Made by a program: the position numbers and the translations under genes
Shown here: positions 24,926-37,207 of the stretch, one piece after another
Layout: each line of letters opens with the position of its first letter
Position numbering within the stretch: the stretch's first letter is position 1
Origin: Selaginella moellendorffii
Lineage: Eukaryota > Streptophyta > Lycopodiopsida > Selaginellales > Selaginellaceae
DNA: 64,000 nt
Assembly (NCBI RefSeq): GCF_000143415.4
Contig: NW_003314294.1
Span: 625,453 to 689,452 of the forward strand
Direction of reading: 5' to 3'
The notes under the pieces: model-generated
Seen by the model: only the letters and a program-made list of their open reading frames with translations
The model's database searches: none
Told to the model about the DNA's origin: nothing

Positions 24926-25832
24926 ACTGGCCCACCACCAGCACAAATACCTAAAGTTAGGCAATCTAGCAGTGTTCATGATAGAGAATTTGATGAACAG
25001 CTTGGAGCTAAAAGAGTTGCAAACCTTCTTGATAATATGATGGACAAGTGCTTCCAAGAGGTTGTTATGCGGACAAGGGAAAAAGCAGTTCACCAAACAC
25101 TTGAGGTGCTCAATTGGCCAGGCCCTTGTGACTTGATCAAATAAATCCCCCTTTGCCATTTACAACAGACAAACCTTGTGCGCACAAGATCCAAGTATGT
25201 TAACCCGGACATATACAATTTGTTCAAATAAAATGGCCTTACAACGAATATTGGTATGTTTCTAGTCTCTTTTTGCAAGCCAAGAACAACGGAGATCATT
25301 ACTGTCACACTTGAGATTGTGAATAGCTAGGATCTTATTTGGAGGAGGAAGTCCCTTGAATTTGATAACATGCTTATTAGACATCTTGAAACTTGATAGC
25401 TTGCAAGGACAATGTTCCAAGTTATTGATAGTAACCACCGATATGGGGCTTGGATGAAGTGTATTGACAATCATTTTCGCAATGATCCCACCTATCATAT
25501 CAAAGTTCTAGTTGGCCATGTCTATGCGAGGGGATCTCTAGATATCAAGAAACTTATCTTGGCCTGCCAAAAGATCAATGTGTAAATTTTATAATTTCAT
25601 CTCTAATTCCACTTTAACTTGTTATAACATGTTTAAATGCAAGCTTGGGTAGTTCACTATTCAAAAGTAAAACCTTGTCCATGACATTGAGCAACTTCAA
25701 TTTTTGGCAGACTTGAGTGAGAATGACATCTGCCAACATTATAGTGATGATTTCACAACACTTGTTTGGCACTCACACATTTAAAATGATGGTACAACAT
25801 AGTTCAACAACCTAATCAATTTTATGCTCATC

Positions 25833-25909
<77 letters not shown>

Positions 25910-27201
25910 TAAAAGTGACTATATTATAGTATAATAAAGTAATTCTAGATCTTATATTCCACTATAGGATAGCCTAAAAACCTCATATTTTACACTAGCC
26001 AATGTAATGTTTCCCACAAGGATGTTGTTCTTCACCATGAAGCAATAGTGGGTATGTGTTCGTAATTCATTCTTAAATCTATTGTACATTGACATATACA
26101 CATTTTCCAAACCTACCATTAGGCAATTGATACAGTGCTTAAGAAAAGTTTGTAAACCCATAAAGCCATTTGTCTTGTCCAAAAAAAAATAGCATATTAG
26201 ACACCAAATATAATAGTGTTCTATGCTTTTAAGTAGTCCCACTATGTCAAGAGTAAAATCTTGCAAAAACATATGGCATTACTCTTGAAGCACTAGAAGC
26301 AATCCCTCTCTAGTGGCAAGATTTGAAATTTCATATATAAAGAGCTTTAGTTTAGCTTCACTAGACCCTTAGCAAAAAAAAAATTGTTATATGGAGGTGA
26401 AGGTGGAATGTTGGTAGAACTTGGGGATGGAGATTGATATGAAATGTTTAGGGGCCAAGTACATGTAGAAATGACTTTCTTTCAAGCCATTTTGATATAA
26501 ACTTTCAAGGAGCTCAAGGAGAACAAAACCACTACAATGACTATAGCTTTTCTAGATAGTTTATATACTAAGTTTTAGTCTTGGGAATGAAGTTTATCTA
26601 TTATGACATTGAAAAATACTCAAATTTTTGAAATGTCAGTATCGGAAATGAGGTTTCATAATCATAACTGGCTTGTAAATATAAGAGCTTCTAGAATTCT
26701 AGATTATCATGTATACACTTGCTCTATCATTATGATGAAATCCTACTTTGTTACATATATATTCTTTTCTACACATGCTAAATTTCTAAGGAAATAAACC
26801 ACATTATAGTGGTAGGGCACACTAGCATATTGTTATTCTCTTATGTGAGATTGCTTTTCAGTCTTGGAAATGTAGATAGAGTTGATTCTTTGATATGATA
26901 TTATTTTGAGTCTTTTGAAAGATTTCAATTTCTTTTATTATTATTCACAAACAACTCCTGAAACTCTTATTGAGGATTCACTATAAAATATACCATAGTC
27001 TTTTTATATGGGTGGATTACAGTATAGACAAAAAATAGAGTTTTTGATATGAATTAATACATAAATTACAAATATCATAGAAAGTTTTATAGAGTAGATT
27101 TCTTGGTGTTTTCCACCGTGCTATTCATTACTTCATTTTTCTTACTCTAGATTGTTGTTTCAGAAGTAATAGGAGCATTTTTATCAATTATGATAGTGGT
27201 C
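24926..27201. other. unrecognised debris; weak frames only
   Basis: It contains the minus-strand frame 25952-26272 (about 106 codons, no recognised domain), the minus-strand frame 25262-25498 and a (TA)n tract at 25838-25907. The host DNA into which the 28-kb A2 element inserted lies here. No TIR or LTR was found. Confidence 0.4.
25838..25907. repeat. (TA)n microsatellite
   Basis: An almost pure TA run of about 70 bp. Confidence 0.97.
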
Positions 27202-27206
27202 TCCAC

Positions 27207-28343
27207 TATAGTGCACGTGGTTTTGACCCTTTATCCTATGGTGATTTACCATAGGATAACACCACGAAGCGGAACCTAAACCCTTCATGTGCCATGTGAC
27301 AGATGCCACATGTCACATGCCATATGTACAAAGGAACGTGGTGTGGAACCCGAGGTTCAGGGCCTTGGGCCACTGAACAAAGGAACGGTGCCAAACCCCT
27401 AAGCATGGGATGGAACCGGACCATGGAACAACTCCCGAGTATACAGCCTAAGGAGCGAAGGGACAGGAGCCCGGAGCGACTTGGAACAGTCCTAGAGCAA
27501 CTAACATCCCAATGCCAGGACCAGCACCCAAAATAGAGCCAAACGGAGTCTGGCACTATTTCGGCATACCGGTGGCCTAACATGAGGATATGGGTACTCC
27601 ACCAGCTAGCATGGAATGGAACTTGGGCTTAGACCCAAGCCGAACGCAAAACAAGGATAGGCACGCAAACAAGAGCTAGACTATGCCTCAGGTTGGTCAG
27701 CCATGCCTAACCTACCCACTATCCCTACTATACATTTGGAACCCCCCACAGCCCCCCCCTCCCCTTGAGGAACATACGCTTTGGGCTTTCACCCTAAGCC
27801 TCCTTTAGTATCAGGAGTTAGTCTTTGGGACAAGCTCGAAACTTACTAAATATAGAATGGCGCTAAAATGTGAATTTGGACACGGGATGAACACCATTGT
27901 GTTCAGGCCAATCTCTACATTCCGTAAATATGCCAAATGAGTAGATCTAGACACTTTCCATAAATAGCATTTGGGACCGAAATGAGACTAACACAAAGGG
28001 CATGATAGCGAGGGTGTTTGGCAAACACAGTAAGCTATCATATAGCGAACATTGAGGGACCACGCTCAATATCGTGGGGGTTCCCAACACTAGCAAGTGC
28101 AAGTCAACGAATGAGTTTCTCTAACCAAGTCAAGTATGCTTGACTAAATAGACACTTAGGAAATCCTTCCTTATGCTCATCTGGTCAAGTGCACATGTAA
28201 AGACCAGTTTCTCAACTAGCTTAGGCAGAGACTGATAACGGGTCCAGCAATACCGACCTCCTGCCATCGTGGCAGTAAGAAAAGAGTGTCCGTAAGGACT
28301 GGCTGGCAGATAACTTTCGATACCCGAAGTCACATTCGCGACA
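27207..28343 (-). repeat. 3' LTR of A2
   Basis: It is 1137 bp long and is the reverse complement of the A1 LTRs, starting TATAGTGCACGTGG and ending ATTCGCGACA. The adjacent purine tract complement shows it is the 3' copy. Confidence 0.9.
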
Positions 28344-28358
28344 CTCTCCCCTCCTAGG
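28344..28358 (-). other. polypurine tract of A2 (read on minus strand)
   Basis: CTCTCCCCTCCTAGG on the plus strand, i.e. a purine run on the element strand next to the 3' LTR. Confidence 0.7.
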
Positions 28359-28743
28359 GAAGATCAATGTCCTCATCGATGTATACTCTAGTCTAAAATA
28401 CTGCCAAGGAAACAACTCCAGAAAAAGTTCATGGTACTCACACTATGTGAGAAATGCACCAACTTAAATGAGTTAGGGGGTAGCCTCTTTGTCTAACGCG
28501 GATGCACTACCAACTCAGACACCTTCTGGCTGTCGCTGACAAGGAAATGACCAATGGAATTAGCCACCCTTGCTACTCTAGGTGTCACCCAGCTTACAAA
28601 AGTGTGATATGCCCCTGCCCATAAGAACATAGAGAGAGAAGCCATAGGCCCCAACCCTCCTGAGCAAAGAAACTAAACCCGTCGGTAAGGTTTAGATAAA
28701 CTACTGTAAACAGGCAGTTAGAGTTGTTTACACGGTCATGCAA

Positions 28744-28765
28744 GCTCTATTTCGTTAAAGTGGGA
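28744..28765 (+). repeat. left terminal inverted repeat
   Basis: 22 bases, perfect match to the complement of 41619-41640. A related CCCACTTGTAAAATAAGG lies just inside (about 28776-28793). Confidence 0.9.
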
Positions 28766-29183
28766 ATTGTCATTATCCCACTTGTAAAATAAGGTTTCCA
28801 AACCTTTATATAGTATATAAATATAACAAAATTCAACTGCATTGAGGCACATGCCATTTTATTTTAAACAAGGAAATGTCTACTCAATCACTTCTCCTCC
28901 CCCTGCCACTGCTTCACCTCTTTCTTCTCCTTGTCATCGTCGTCCAATTTCTTTCCATCCTTTTAATATTGGCTTAGTTGCTCTGAGTCTAGGTGGAGCC
29001 CAAGTCCCCATTCAATCTTTACTTTCCCCTTATTAATAAAACAACTTCGTAGACTTCCAATAACATGTTGTAACACTTCTAGTATAATGCAAATCCTCTC
29101 AAAGAATTGTCTTTTAATATTAATACAATGGCATGGAACCCCATGCCATAATAAGTTACATTTTTAAATAAATACATGCCATC
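28766..29183. other. left subterminal region of the DNA transposon
   Basis: Non-coding. It contains a half palindrome (CACATGCCAT near 28849) and a full copy at 29128-29149 (ATGGCATGGAA/CCCCATGCCAT). Confidence 0.6.
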
Positions 29184-31491
29184 TCAGACTGTTATTTTTT
29201 GCCTCCAACGCCTATACAATAATCTTGGAATTTCATCACTCTCCACACTATCAGGATTTAAACCCAATAGTAATGCCATCTCTTCTCTAATACGTCCACG
29301 CTCATGTTCAGTGGTCGAAGAACCCATCCGGTTGAGCAGATTATGGAGATGCAGATAGTGCTTGGCTAGACAATATACATGCCATAAATGATGACTGGTG
29401 TCTGTCCGATCAAATGGCTTCTGATATACCGTTCCATCTGCCATTTGGTTGATTTCTGCAGCCACCTCCTAGACTGGCCGGTTCTCTATCACCATCGCTC
29501 CAAGCCGTTTTGCAAGGTCCCCCAGAACATACAGTTTCTTCTCCCTAGTTTCCATACTGCAAGAGATGGGGTGCACTGCATATGTGTGCGTGTTCGCTGC
29601 AGTTTTAATCGGCGAGTCATCGATGATGAGGATTTAACTTGACCTAGCAGTCCGGTTCATCACTACAACCTCTGGCTTGACGAAGATGGGCTTGCTACCC
29701 CTCACATGGACCATAGTCAAGCAATCCTCCTGCGTTAGGAGAAAGTCAAATGGTAATATTACTCGCGTCTGATTGTGCATCATCTGTAGCAACGTTAATG
29801 CATTGTGGCGCATCATGGATGTCCAAACTCCCAATTGCAAATTGAACCCGGCCCTTTGTTTTAAGTGTCGCATGGTCATTATTAGATCCCGCAGTTTCTC
29901 CCGTGTGATTAATGTGAATCTGTCTCTTTTGACCAACTTGCGACCGCAGGCTTTGGAGGGTGTAATGACATTCGAGGACGAGCCACGCTCATGGGAGAAA
30001 AGGACACCGTTCAGATCAAAAATGATACAGTACCTTCGCCATGACTCTGAAATGAAATGCGTCAGCATAAAAAATGGTACAAGTCAATTTTACCATCTAC
30101 AATATTAGCGAATGGTGCTCCCGATGGTCGTTGAGAGGGTTTTAGTCGAGGAAACGTGAAGGGCGGAAATACTCTCCTCTGCAATGTGGGGTCAATCGCA
30201 TCCGATGGCGTGTGGGCACATGCCATTTCAGCTGTAGACTCTGGTACAACTGGCTCAACAGTGGCATGGGGTGGTTCCGATGGCGTGTGATCACACGCCA
30301 TTTCAGCTGGTGCCTCCGTTGGCAAAGTGGACATGACCGAACAAGCAACAGGGGCGGTGTAGGGAGGTTTCAATGGCGCGTAGTCAGACGATTGGGCACA
30401 CGTTGAGTCTGTTGGAAATGAGGATACGACCGACTCAGCGGCTGGGGCGGCCTCATGCGGGTCCAATGGCGCCTGGTCACCGTCATTTGGATACGTGGAC
30501 AAGATTGACTCAGTGGTATGGGCAGCATCAAGTGGAGCGTGGTCAGCTTGCTTGGCGTTGATATGGATAGTAGCCTCCACTAGCTCTGATGACTCTTGCA
30601 GGCAAGTAGAGTCCACTGGCGGATCCATATGCATGTCCAAATATCTCCCTTCGATTGAGATGGTATCCTCCCTACTGGCTACTAAAAACAAACTCATTAG
30701 CACATTGAATCGATTATACTATATTTACCATCAACTGCTATTGAGGAACTAGGACCGATATCACTTGGGCGCACTGCTGATTCTGAAGGATTGGACATAC
30801 GTTTCGACCCTTGCTTGGCACTATCCTTCCTCGACACTAAAGGCTAGAGTTTGTATCTTAATTCAACTGAATAATCTCTACTTACCATTTGCTCTGCGAC
30901 CTACATGGACAATGTTAGAAATGGTAAAAGGTTAGGAATGGATGTACTATTATTTACCTGATGGTTTGGCTTGTATGACCTTCCTCCGCTGCTCTTTGGC
31001 CACCTCAGGCTAGCCATCATCGTCATCATCGTCGTCGTCGTTATTGTGATCGTCACCATTGTGAGGACCATCCAAGTCCTCTTCGTCCTCCTCTTCTTCG
31101 TCCTCCTCTTCTTTGTCCTCCTCTTCGTCCTTCTGCTCTTCCTGCTCATTATCTTTCTCTGGCTCCTCATCCCCCTCCTGCATTTCTTCCATAGGCTGCT
31201 CAGGCTGGATGGCTTATTCTTCTAGGACCATCTTGGGAAAATCATCTGGCCGAGTCTCCATCTCAAAATACAAGACATCCATAGCCTGTTTTAGTGCGTG
31301 ACCTAGGACCGTATCCTCACCCGACTGTCGTAACATGGTTTCTGCACGTTCTTGCACCCTTCGAAGACGACGAGATGAGAAAAACGTGGCCCTGACTTGA
31401 AAAGCATCCCTCATCCATTGTACCTCTCCATTAAGATTGGGGAAGGGGAGTCCGCCATAGGAATCTGAGTCAGGAGGTGGTGACTGGCTGC

Positions 31492-31559
31492 TTTCACTCA
31501 GCCCTTGATCTGCAATGAATGGCATGAGCACACACGCCATAACCGCGAGGCATTACCTA
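31492..31559 (-). other. 47-nt intron ending in a palindrome copy
   Basis: On the minus strand it runs GTAATGCC...ATTCATTGCAG and contains the palindrome at 31519-31540. The palindrome ends about 8 nt before the splice AG. Joining the exons keeps the frame (KMI then DQGLSE). The given interval includes a few exon bases on each side. Confidence 0.65.
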
Positions 31560-31701
31560 TCATCTTTTCGTTGCCCTTCTTCCTTTTCGAATCAAACGCC
31601 TCTGATCCCGACGACTGTCCAACGTGCTTTCGCTTTTTATGACCACTGTCAGTTTGAGCTTGGCTGGTGCTTGCCTGTTTTGACTTTGAAGAAGTGTCTC
31701 C

Positions 31702-31750
31702 TGCAAGGAATGGCATGAGACCACACGCCATTGCAAATATAATTTGTACC
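31702..31750 (-). other. 49-nt intron ending in a palindrome copy
   Basis: On the minus strand it runs GTACAAATT...CCTTGCAG and contains the palindrome at 31710-31731, just upstream of the acceptor. Exon joining is in frame (NRKKG then DTSSKSK). Confidence 0.65.
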
Positions 31751-31839
31751 TCCTTTTTTCCTATTGCTTGTCTGTTTGTCCTTCTTCGACGCGCCACCAG
31801 TGCGCTTTTTAGTCCTCGTGTCTGAATATTCACAACGAT

Positions 31840-31877
31840 CTATAATCAAAATGGCGTGAGGCCTCATGTGACCTTAC
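31840..31877 (-). other. 38-nt intron with truncated palindrome
   Basis: On the minus strand it runs GTAAGGTCACATG...GATTATAG. The palindrome copy at 31851-31872 has lost its outer bases on one side. This may explain the very short length. Frame is kept (SQPAQ then DRCEYSD). Confidence 0.6.
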
Positions 31878-33338
31878 CTTGTGCAGGTTGTGAGCTCGAC
31901 CCAACATGGGTATCTTCAATAGTAGCTGTTAACGCCGTTTCAGCATCTGGGGGTGGCCACGCTCCTGCATACAGAGCTTGTGAGATAACATTTAAACTTA
32001 AAGTGCGTACTCACCAGGTTCGCAGAGAAGATACTGTTTTTCTTTGGCAACTGTAATTATATGCTCCATTGAAGTCACCTCTTCAATGGAGTTTGTCACC
32101 GCAACACACGGGACACCCTTGAGTAGTGCGGCTCGAAAGAATAGTCCGCTGCAATTGTACTCGACAACGCATTTGCCCTTAGAGTCAGAAGCAGGTGACC
32201 CACCCGCTATTGCGTTGAAGACCCAGCTGAGCATTTCCCATGCTGCACCTGGAGCTTTCTTTGGATTCGAAAGCTCCATAGCCGTCTTCAGTTCCTCAGG
32301 CACGGGTAAATTGACCTCCCTCAGATCAATTCGATCGGCCTTGTCGAACGAAGCTGGGAAGTCACTCCAGTCCCACTCTGCTGCAGGACCAATAACAAGG
32401 GCGAGTGTGAAGATGCGAACATTCGTCGGTATCTTCTTCTTAGCCATTATCCCATGGATCTCCTGCATCTCCTTGCCTTTCAACTGAGCCTTCACCTCGT
32501 TTAAGGCCTTCCAGAACTTGTGATAGGATTCGGAGTCGTAGATCTTATAGTGGACTGAAGATTCCACCTCCACAAGTCCCACTATTAAGTCAATGATGGA
32601 GCTGACTTCGTCTGCATGAGTGATCTCCTCGTTTGTGAAGTCCATCACACAAAAGATGTTCTTGACCTGCTTATCTCCGCGGGAAACGATGCTCCTCCAC
32701 CTTTGATCCTCATCCGAATTCACGTATACCCGGTAAGGTTCTCGATAGGCCTCTGCTGCGGGGTCGAGCTGCTTCTGAAGCCGGCGGTCGACATCCCTCT
32801 TAATGAAATTTGGATACTGATCCAACTTCTCAGCTTTACTTTTCGTGGCATCCCGCAGCAGATCGATGAACTTGGGGGCCCCTTTCACGTACTCGTCGAT
32901 GTCTTCATTTGACAACTCCAGCGCTTCCATCATCTCTTGCGTGGTGTCGATGCTCACCCTCTCCACGGCCACTTGCTCGAAGATCCAATCCTTCAATAGC
33001 GCACGAGCTCTCAGAGTCGTGCACAAGTCCTCGTATGTCACAATATGGCCGGGAGTCATTTTGGTCTTGTTGAAGACTACCTCACCACGTAGAAGAGCAT
33101 TAGCCACTGTCAGAAAGTCGTCGTCGTCTAGAGACCGCGAGAAACGCAAGGCGTTGAGCTTCAAATCATTGGGCTTCCGGCCGTCCTCCACACCCATTGA
33201 GTTTAGCAACTCCCCGTCATGGTACCTCCTCAGCACATCTACCCATTTGTCAAAAACAACTTTTGTCGCGAGTAGAATGTTATGGATGCTGAGTGTGTCA
33301 TTTACCCCCAGTGTTTTCGAGAGAAGACTCAAGAATTC

Positions 33339-33392
33339 CTGCAATGGAAATGGCGTGAGGCCACATGCTATGCCACATGCAACGAGGCTTAC
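33339..33392 (-). other. 54-nt intron ending in a palindrome copy
   Basis: On the minus strand it runs GTAAGCCTC...CCATTGCAG and contains the palindrome at 33350-33371. Its length is a multiple of three and it has no stop, so it can also be read through. Splicing gives a smoother protein (SAWQ then EFLSLL). Confidence 0.6.
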
Positions 33393-35014
33393 CTGCCAGG
33401 CGCTAGTTGCTAGTGCATGTCCTTGTTCTGGTTTTTGTGGCTTCTTCAGTTGAACCCAGAGCTTCCGTGTTCGTGCCAATGTCTCGTGCAGACCCGATTT
33501 GTAGCACGTTTCTTGCTTGACATTCTGCGTGTGGGAGATGTATATGATAGATCGGAGGGGCGAGTTGCCTTTTATCAGGCGGACAACTCTTGTCTTGAAG
33601 ACTTTCTTCACCTCCTCACCCACCATAATATCCACAACTATCTCTTGCATCGCCAAGCTAGAATGCTGCCCAGAGACGGCATAGAACCGGATGTTCTCTA
33701 GTCCAACACCTTCCTATTGATCAAGTCTGGAAACCTCGTCTCGCCCTTCATTGTTCAGTAGTAGGGGATCACGTTTGCGATGTCGGGTGTTACTGGACTT
33801 GCCAGCATCTTTTGCTTCAGTTTCTCCACCCACTCATCAGATACTAGCTTGTGGTTGTATTTGCTTTGGATGTCGATACGGCTCACGTCGATTGTATATA
33901 CTTTGTTGGAATAGTAACAAGTACTATTATCTGCGACGATTTTTGCTGCCTCTTCTTGCTCTTTCTGCTCTTTGTGGCTCTTCTTTTTGGTGGGTGTAGT
34001 GTTCGAACCCGAGGCAATGGCATCACTGAGTAGCTTCTTTTTTGGAGCAGGAGAGTCAGACGTCGGCTTGAGCTTGACCACCCTTTTCTGCTTCGGGGTA
34101 GTTTCCAGATTGACCCCCTTCCCCTTCGCTTCGCGAACTGGAGGCACTCTCAACGGCTCAATGTTGGAATATAGTTTTTGAACATCGCCGTAGGTGAGGT
34201 CCGTGGATTCCATGTGATCTTCATAGACCCGCAGCGTCTTTGAAATTGTGGGCCTCCTGGACAACCTCTCCCTAGCTCCCTCTAGGAATTCCTCATAGCC
34301 GCTGCCCCCCTCCGGGAAGCCGCTAGGATGTGCAAGGTGGATCTTGAAGGCGAACGCTATCTCTACCACAAGTGCCAGTCCATATTCTTGCATGGAACTG
34401 CATGGAGTGTCTGTCACTTGGATGAGGATCCCCATGCATTCTTTTCTCCCACCATCTGTGTTGTACAGCCTCAGATCCTCGCCTTCCATCCCGAAAGTCC
34501 AACTGGTGAGCTCCTCCCCCTTCTCTACATCCACATTGACAGTGGCTGGAAGAAGAATGCAATTCCTCGCCTGTTCAGAAATGCACAACAATTAGAGCTG
34601 ACAGATGAAAAGCTAGCAGCTGGAAATAACGTGAGGCCACACGCCATTCACCACTACATCAGATGTCTTGAGGCTGCATCCTAAGATGGCGTGAGGCTAC
34701 ATGCCATCTGTAACCGGACTGCACTCGAGAGCCCAATCGGTGCATGCCAATGTTGCTACTAAATGGCATGTGGCCTCATGCCATTTTCTACTTGGCCTAA
34801 AAGACTTACCATTTGAAGCTGAATGGAGGCGTGACAATCGAGGCCGGACTCGCTGGCAAATGTGCACTGTGTGTGCAGCGGATCATAGCAACAAGGCTAC
34901 TCTGCCACTTACAGTTGGAGAATGGCACTGAAATCTCCCGGGATGCCAAGTGGGCTGCGTGTGGGTGGCGGAGTGGGCGGCAGAGTTGGCGGCGAAGTTA
35001 CAAACTGGGTGTGT

Positions 35015-35175
35015 CTTGAAGTGGACGCCGATGCACACGAGTGCGATGCGAGCGCGAGTGTGATGCAAGAGCGAGTGGACGCCGATGCACACGAGAAACC
35101 TATAGAGAAGGTAGATGAGCGCGAATGTGAGCGCGAGTGGGAGCGCGATGCAAGCGCGAGTGTGCGAGCGCGAGT
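35015..35175. repeat. GC-rich direct repeat
   Basis: The segment GTGGACGCCGATGCACACGA occurs at about 35021 and 35077, embedded in GCGAGTGTGA/GAGCGCGA units. Imperfect tandem structure. Confidence 0.65.
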
Positions 35176-35482
35176 ACGAAGCAAAATGCAAAACCTAACC
35201 TCACACACGCGAAATGTCACGACAGTTGGTAATCCTGCCACGTCATCATTCCTCGGACTTGGGCGCCACCATTAATTTCTGGATCGCCGCGCGCATGCAT
35301 GCACGTGAAATCCAAAAGAAATCTGCAACGTCATCATTCCTCGGACTGCATGCACGCGAAATCCAAAAGAAAGATCATGATTGGGATATCATTTAATACC
35401 CTCGCTATATTTATACCATGCATGATTGGATATTCCAAAGCATCTTGTATTTCCAAAAATGCCAGATGTTCAGCTAAATAAA

Positions 35483-35945
35483 GAATGGTATACAATGTCC
35501 TTCTTGATGGCCCTGCAAAGAAGCATCTTGATCGGACACCACATGAGACCACACGAGCCTTACAATGTTTCAGGGGCATTTGCCATAGATCCGACTGTTA
35601 TTTTGCTCCAAGATTCTATAGTTTGGTATGCATTGACCTTTCCATCGACACTGCAAAGGGACATCACAATCAGATGCAGGATCACAAGAAACCAACTTCA
35701 CTAACTCTGGTTTCACCAAGATCTACGTAAGGAGTTATGAAATGAAAGGACCCTTTCTATTGAAATGTGTTTATGGTCCTGACATATCAAAGGATTTTGC
35801 ATCAAGTTTTGTATTTGCATGTTTATCAAACTACTGAATTGCTAAATCCTAAACCCTAAACCCTAAACCCTAAATATGTGGCAAATGCTGAGTGAAGAAA
35901 GATGCCCTTTCTGGGCAAATGTTGTAAGAGGCAGATGCCGAGCAG
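35483..35945 (+). repeat. duplicated module, copy 1 (includes telomere-like block)
   Basis: It starts GAATGGTATACAATGTC and is nearly identical to 36349-36808. It includes (CCCTAAA) units at 35842-35874 and ends around GGCAAATGTTGTAAGAGGCA. Confidence 0.85.
35842..35874. repeat. interstitial telomere-like repeat
   Basis: About four and a half CCCTAAA units (first one CTAAATC). CCCTAAA is the usual plant telomere unit on this strand. A shorter block is at 36720-36737 in the second copy of the module. Confidence 0.85.
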
Positions 35946-35950
35946 TTACA

Positions 35951-36142
35951 CGGCGAATAATCTTGGCGCGGATCGCTGACATGGCATGGCAAAGTTCGAA
36001 TCACTGACATGGCACAGCTGGATCGAGGCAAGGACATGATGTGACAAAGTTCAATGTCCGACAGCAAAGTCTAGAAGCTACTCAGTTTGAAATTTGTCAG
36101 AGGAATTATAAGATCTGGTTTGTCAGAGGATTTGATGTGACG
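35951..36142 (+). repeat. duplicated segment, copy 1
   Basis: It starts CGGCGAATAATCTTGGCGCG, with a second copy at about 37208-37406 carrying a few differences. Both run to TGTGACGTTCAAGC. Confidence 0.8.
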
Positions 36143-36348
36143 TTCAAGCGTGTGGGCTCATGCAATTTTGATCCCAAAAAATGCACCAAAAAATGCTCGG
36201 CGTCATCTGGCGTTATCTCTTGAATGGCGTGGGGCCGCATGCCATTTTCAGGGGCACATAGGAGTATATTCCTAGAATATTCTGACATGTGCGAGAGTTT
36301 TTTGAGTTTTTTGGAGATCCAACCGTTAGATCCCAACTAGATTTTACA

Positions 36349-36808
36349 GAATGGTATACAATGTCTTTCTTGATGACCCTGCAAAGAAGCATCTCGATCG
36401 GACACCACATGAGACCACACGAGCCTTACAATGTTTCAGGGGCATTTGCCATAGATCCGACCGTTATTTTGCTCCAAGATTCTACAGTTTGGTGTGCATT
36501 GACCTTTCCATCGACACTGCAAAGGTACATCACAATCAGATGCGGGATCACAAGAAACTAACTTCACTAACTCTGGTTTCACCAAGATCTACGTAAGGAG
36601 TTATGAAATGAAAGGACCCTTTCTATTGAAATGTGTTTATGGTCCTAGGGGCATTGTGACATATCAAAGGATTTTGCATCAAGTTCTATATTTGCATGTT
36701 TATCAAGCTACTGAATTGCTAAACCCTAAACCCTAAACATGTGGCAAATGTTGCGTGAAGAAAGATGCCCTTTCTGGGCAAATGCTGTAAGAGGCAGATG
36801 CCGAGTAG
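36349..36808 (+). repeat. duplicated module, copy 2
   Basis: It pairs with 35483-35945. Differences include an added GGGGCATTGTGA near 36649 and a shorter CCCTAAA block. Confidence 0.85.
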
Positions 36809-37207
36809 ATGTATCTCAGGCTAGCAAAGGGGACAAACGAAAGCTAGCTATAAACATGACGGGATGCAAATAGATTACTAGGCTAGTCCTGCGAAAATCA
36901 AAAACCATAATTGAAAACATTGAAAATGCAAAAAGAAAGGTTTATAATATTTTTGAATTTTAAGCAACCAAAGGAATGTAAGTAGGGCATGTGTTTGTAA
37001 GTTTAAAAATGCCTCAACCACTTAAATTCCCAAGTAAATAAAGTTGTTTCTATTTTTGGTACAGGTAAACTTTATAGCGTGTGGGCTCATGCAATTTTGA
37101 ACCCAAAAATGCACCCAAAAATGCTCGACTAGCATTATTCTTTGAATGGCATGTGGCCTTATATTGCCATAAATGGACGTACACACACAGCATAATTATT
37201 CCTTTCC

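Larger units (their letters stand above)
29184..34591 (-). pseudogene. composite transposon protein: ParB-like, acidic, FCP1/HAD-like
   Basis: Exons read 34591-33393 (with a frameshift near 33690), 33338-32015, 31964-31878, 31839 down to 30958 (interrupted by two short introns near 31700 and 31520), 30900-30886, 30836-30729, 30681-30094 and 30046-29184. Introns are 38-57 nt with GT-AG ends. The N-terminal part carries RIDIQSKYNHK, DEWVEKLKQKM and YAVSGQHSSLA, which in order resemble a ParB/sulfiredoxin-type fold (GQHS at the GxxR/H box). The middle (about 33300-32015) is unrecognised. There follow a lysine-rich part, an Asp/Glu run (31013-31190) and Pro/Ser/Thr-rich repeats. The C-terminus has FDLNGVL, LGVWTSMMRHNA and LIIDDSP, as in FCP1/NLI phosphatases, although the usual DxD is DLN. 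In-frame stops at 33755, 31214, 31010, 29634 and about 29466 mark it as broken. Whether it is one gene or two fused by my reading is unproven. Confidence 0.6.

Noticed and set aside
30886-33392. Horizontal transfer from a fungus, suggested by introns near 50 nt in the transposon gene
   Set aside because: The RPA-like gene and the fragment at 59317 outside the transposon have the same intron lengths, so this is a host-lineage trait.
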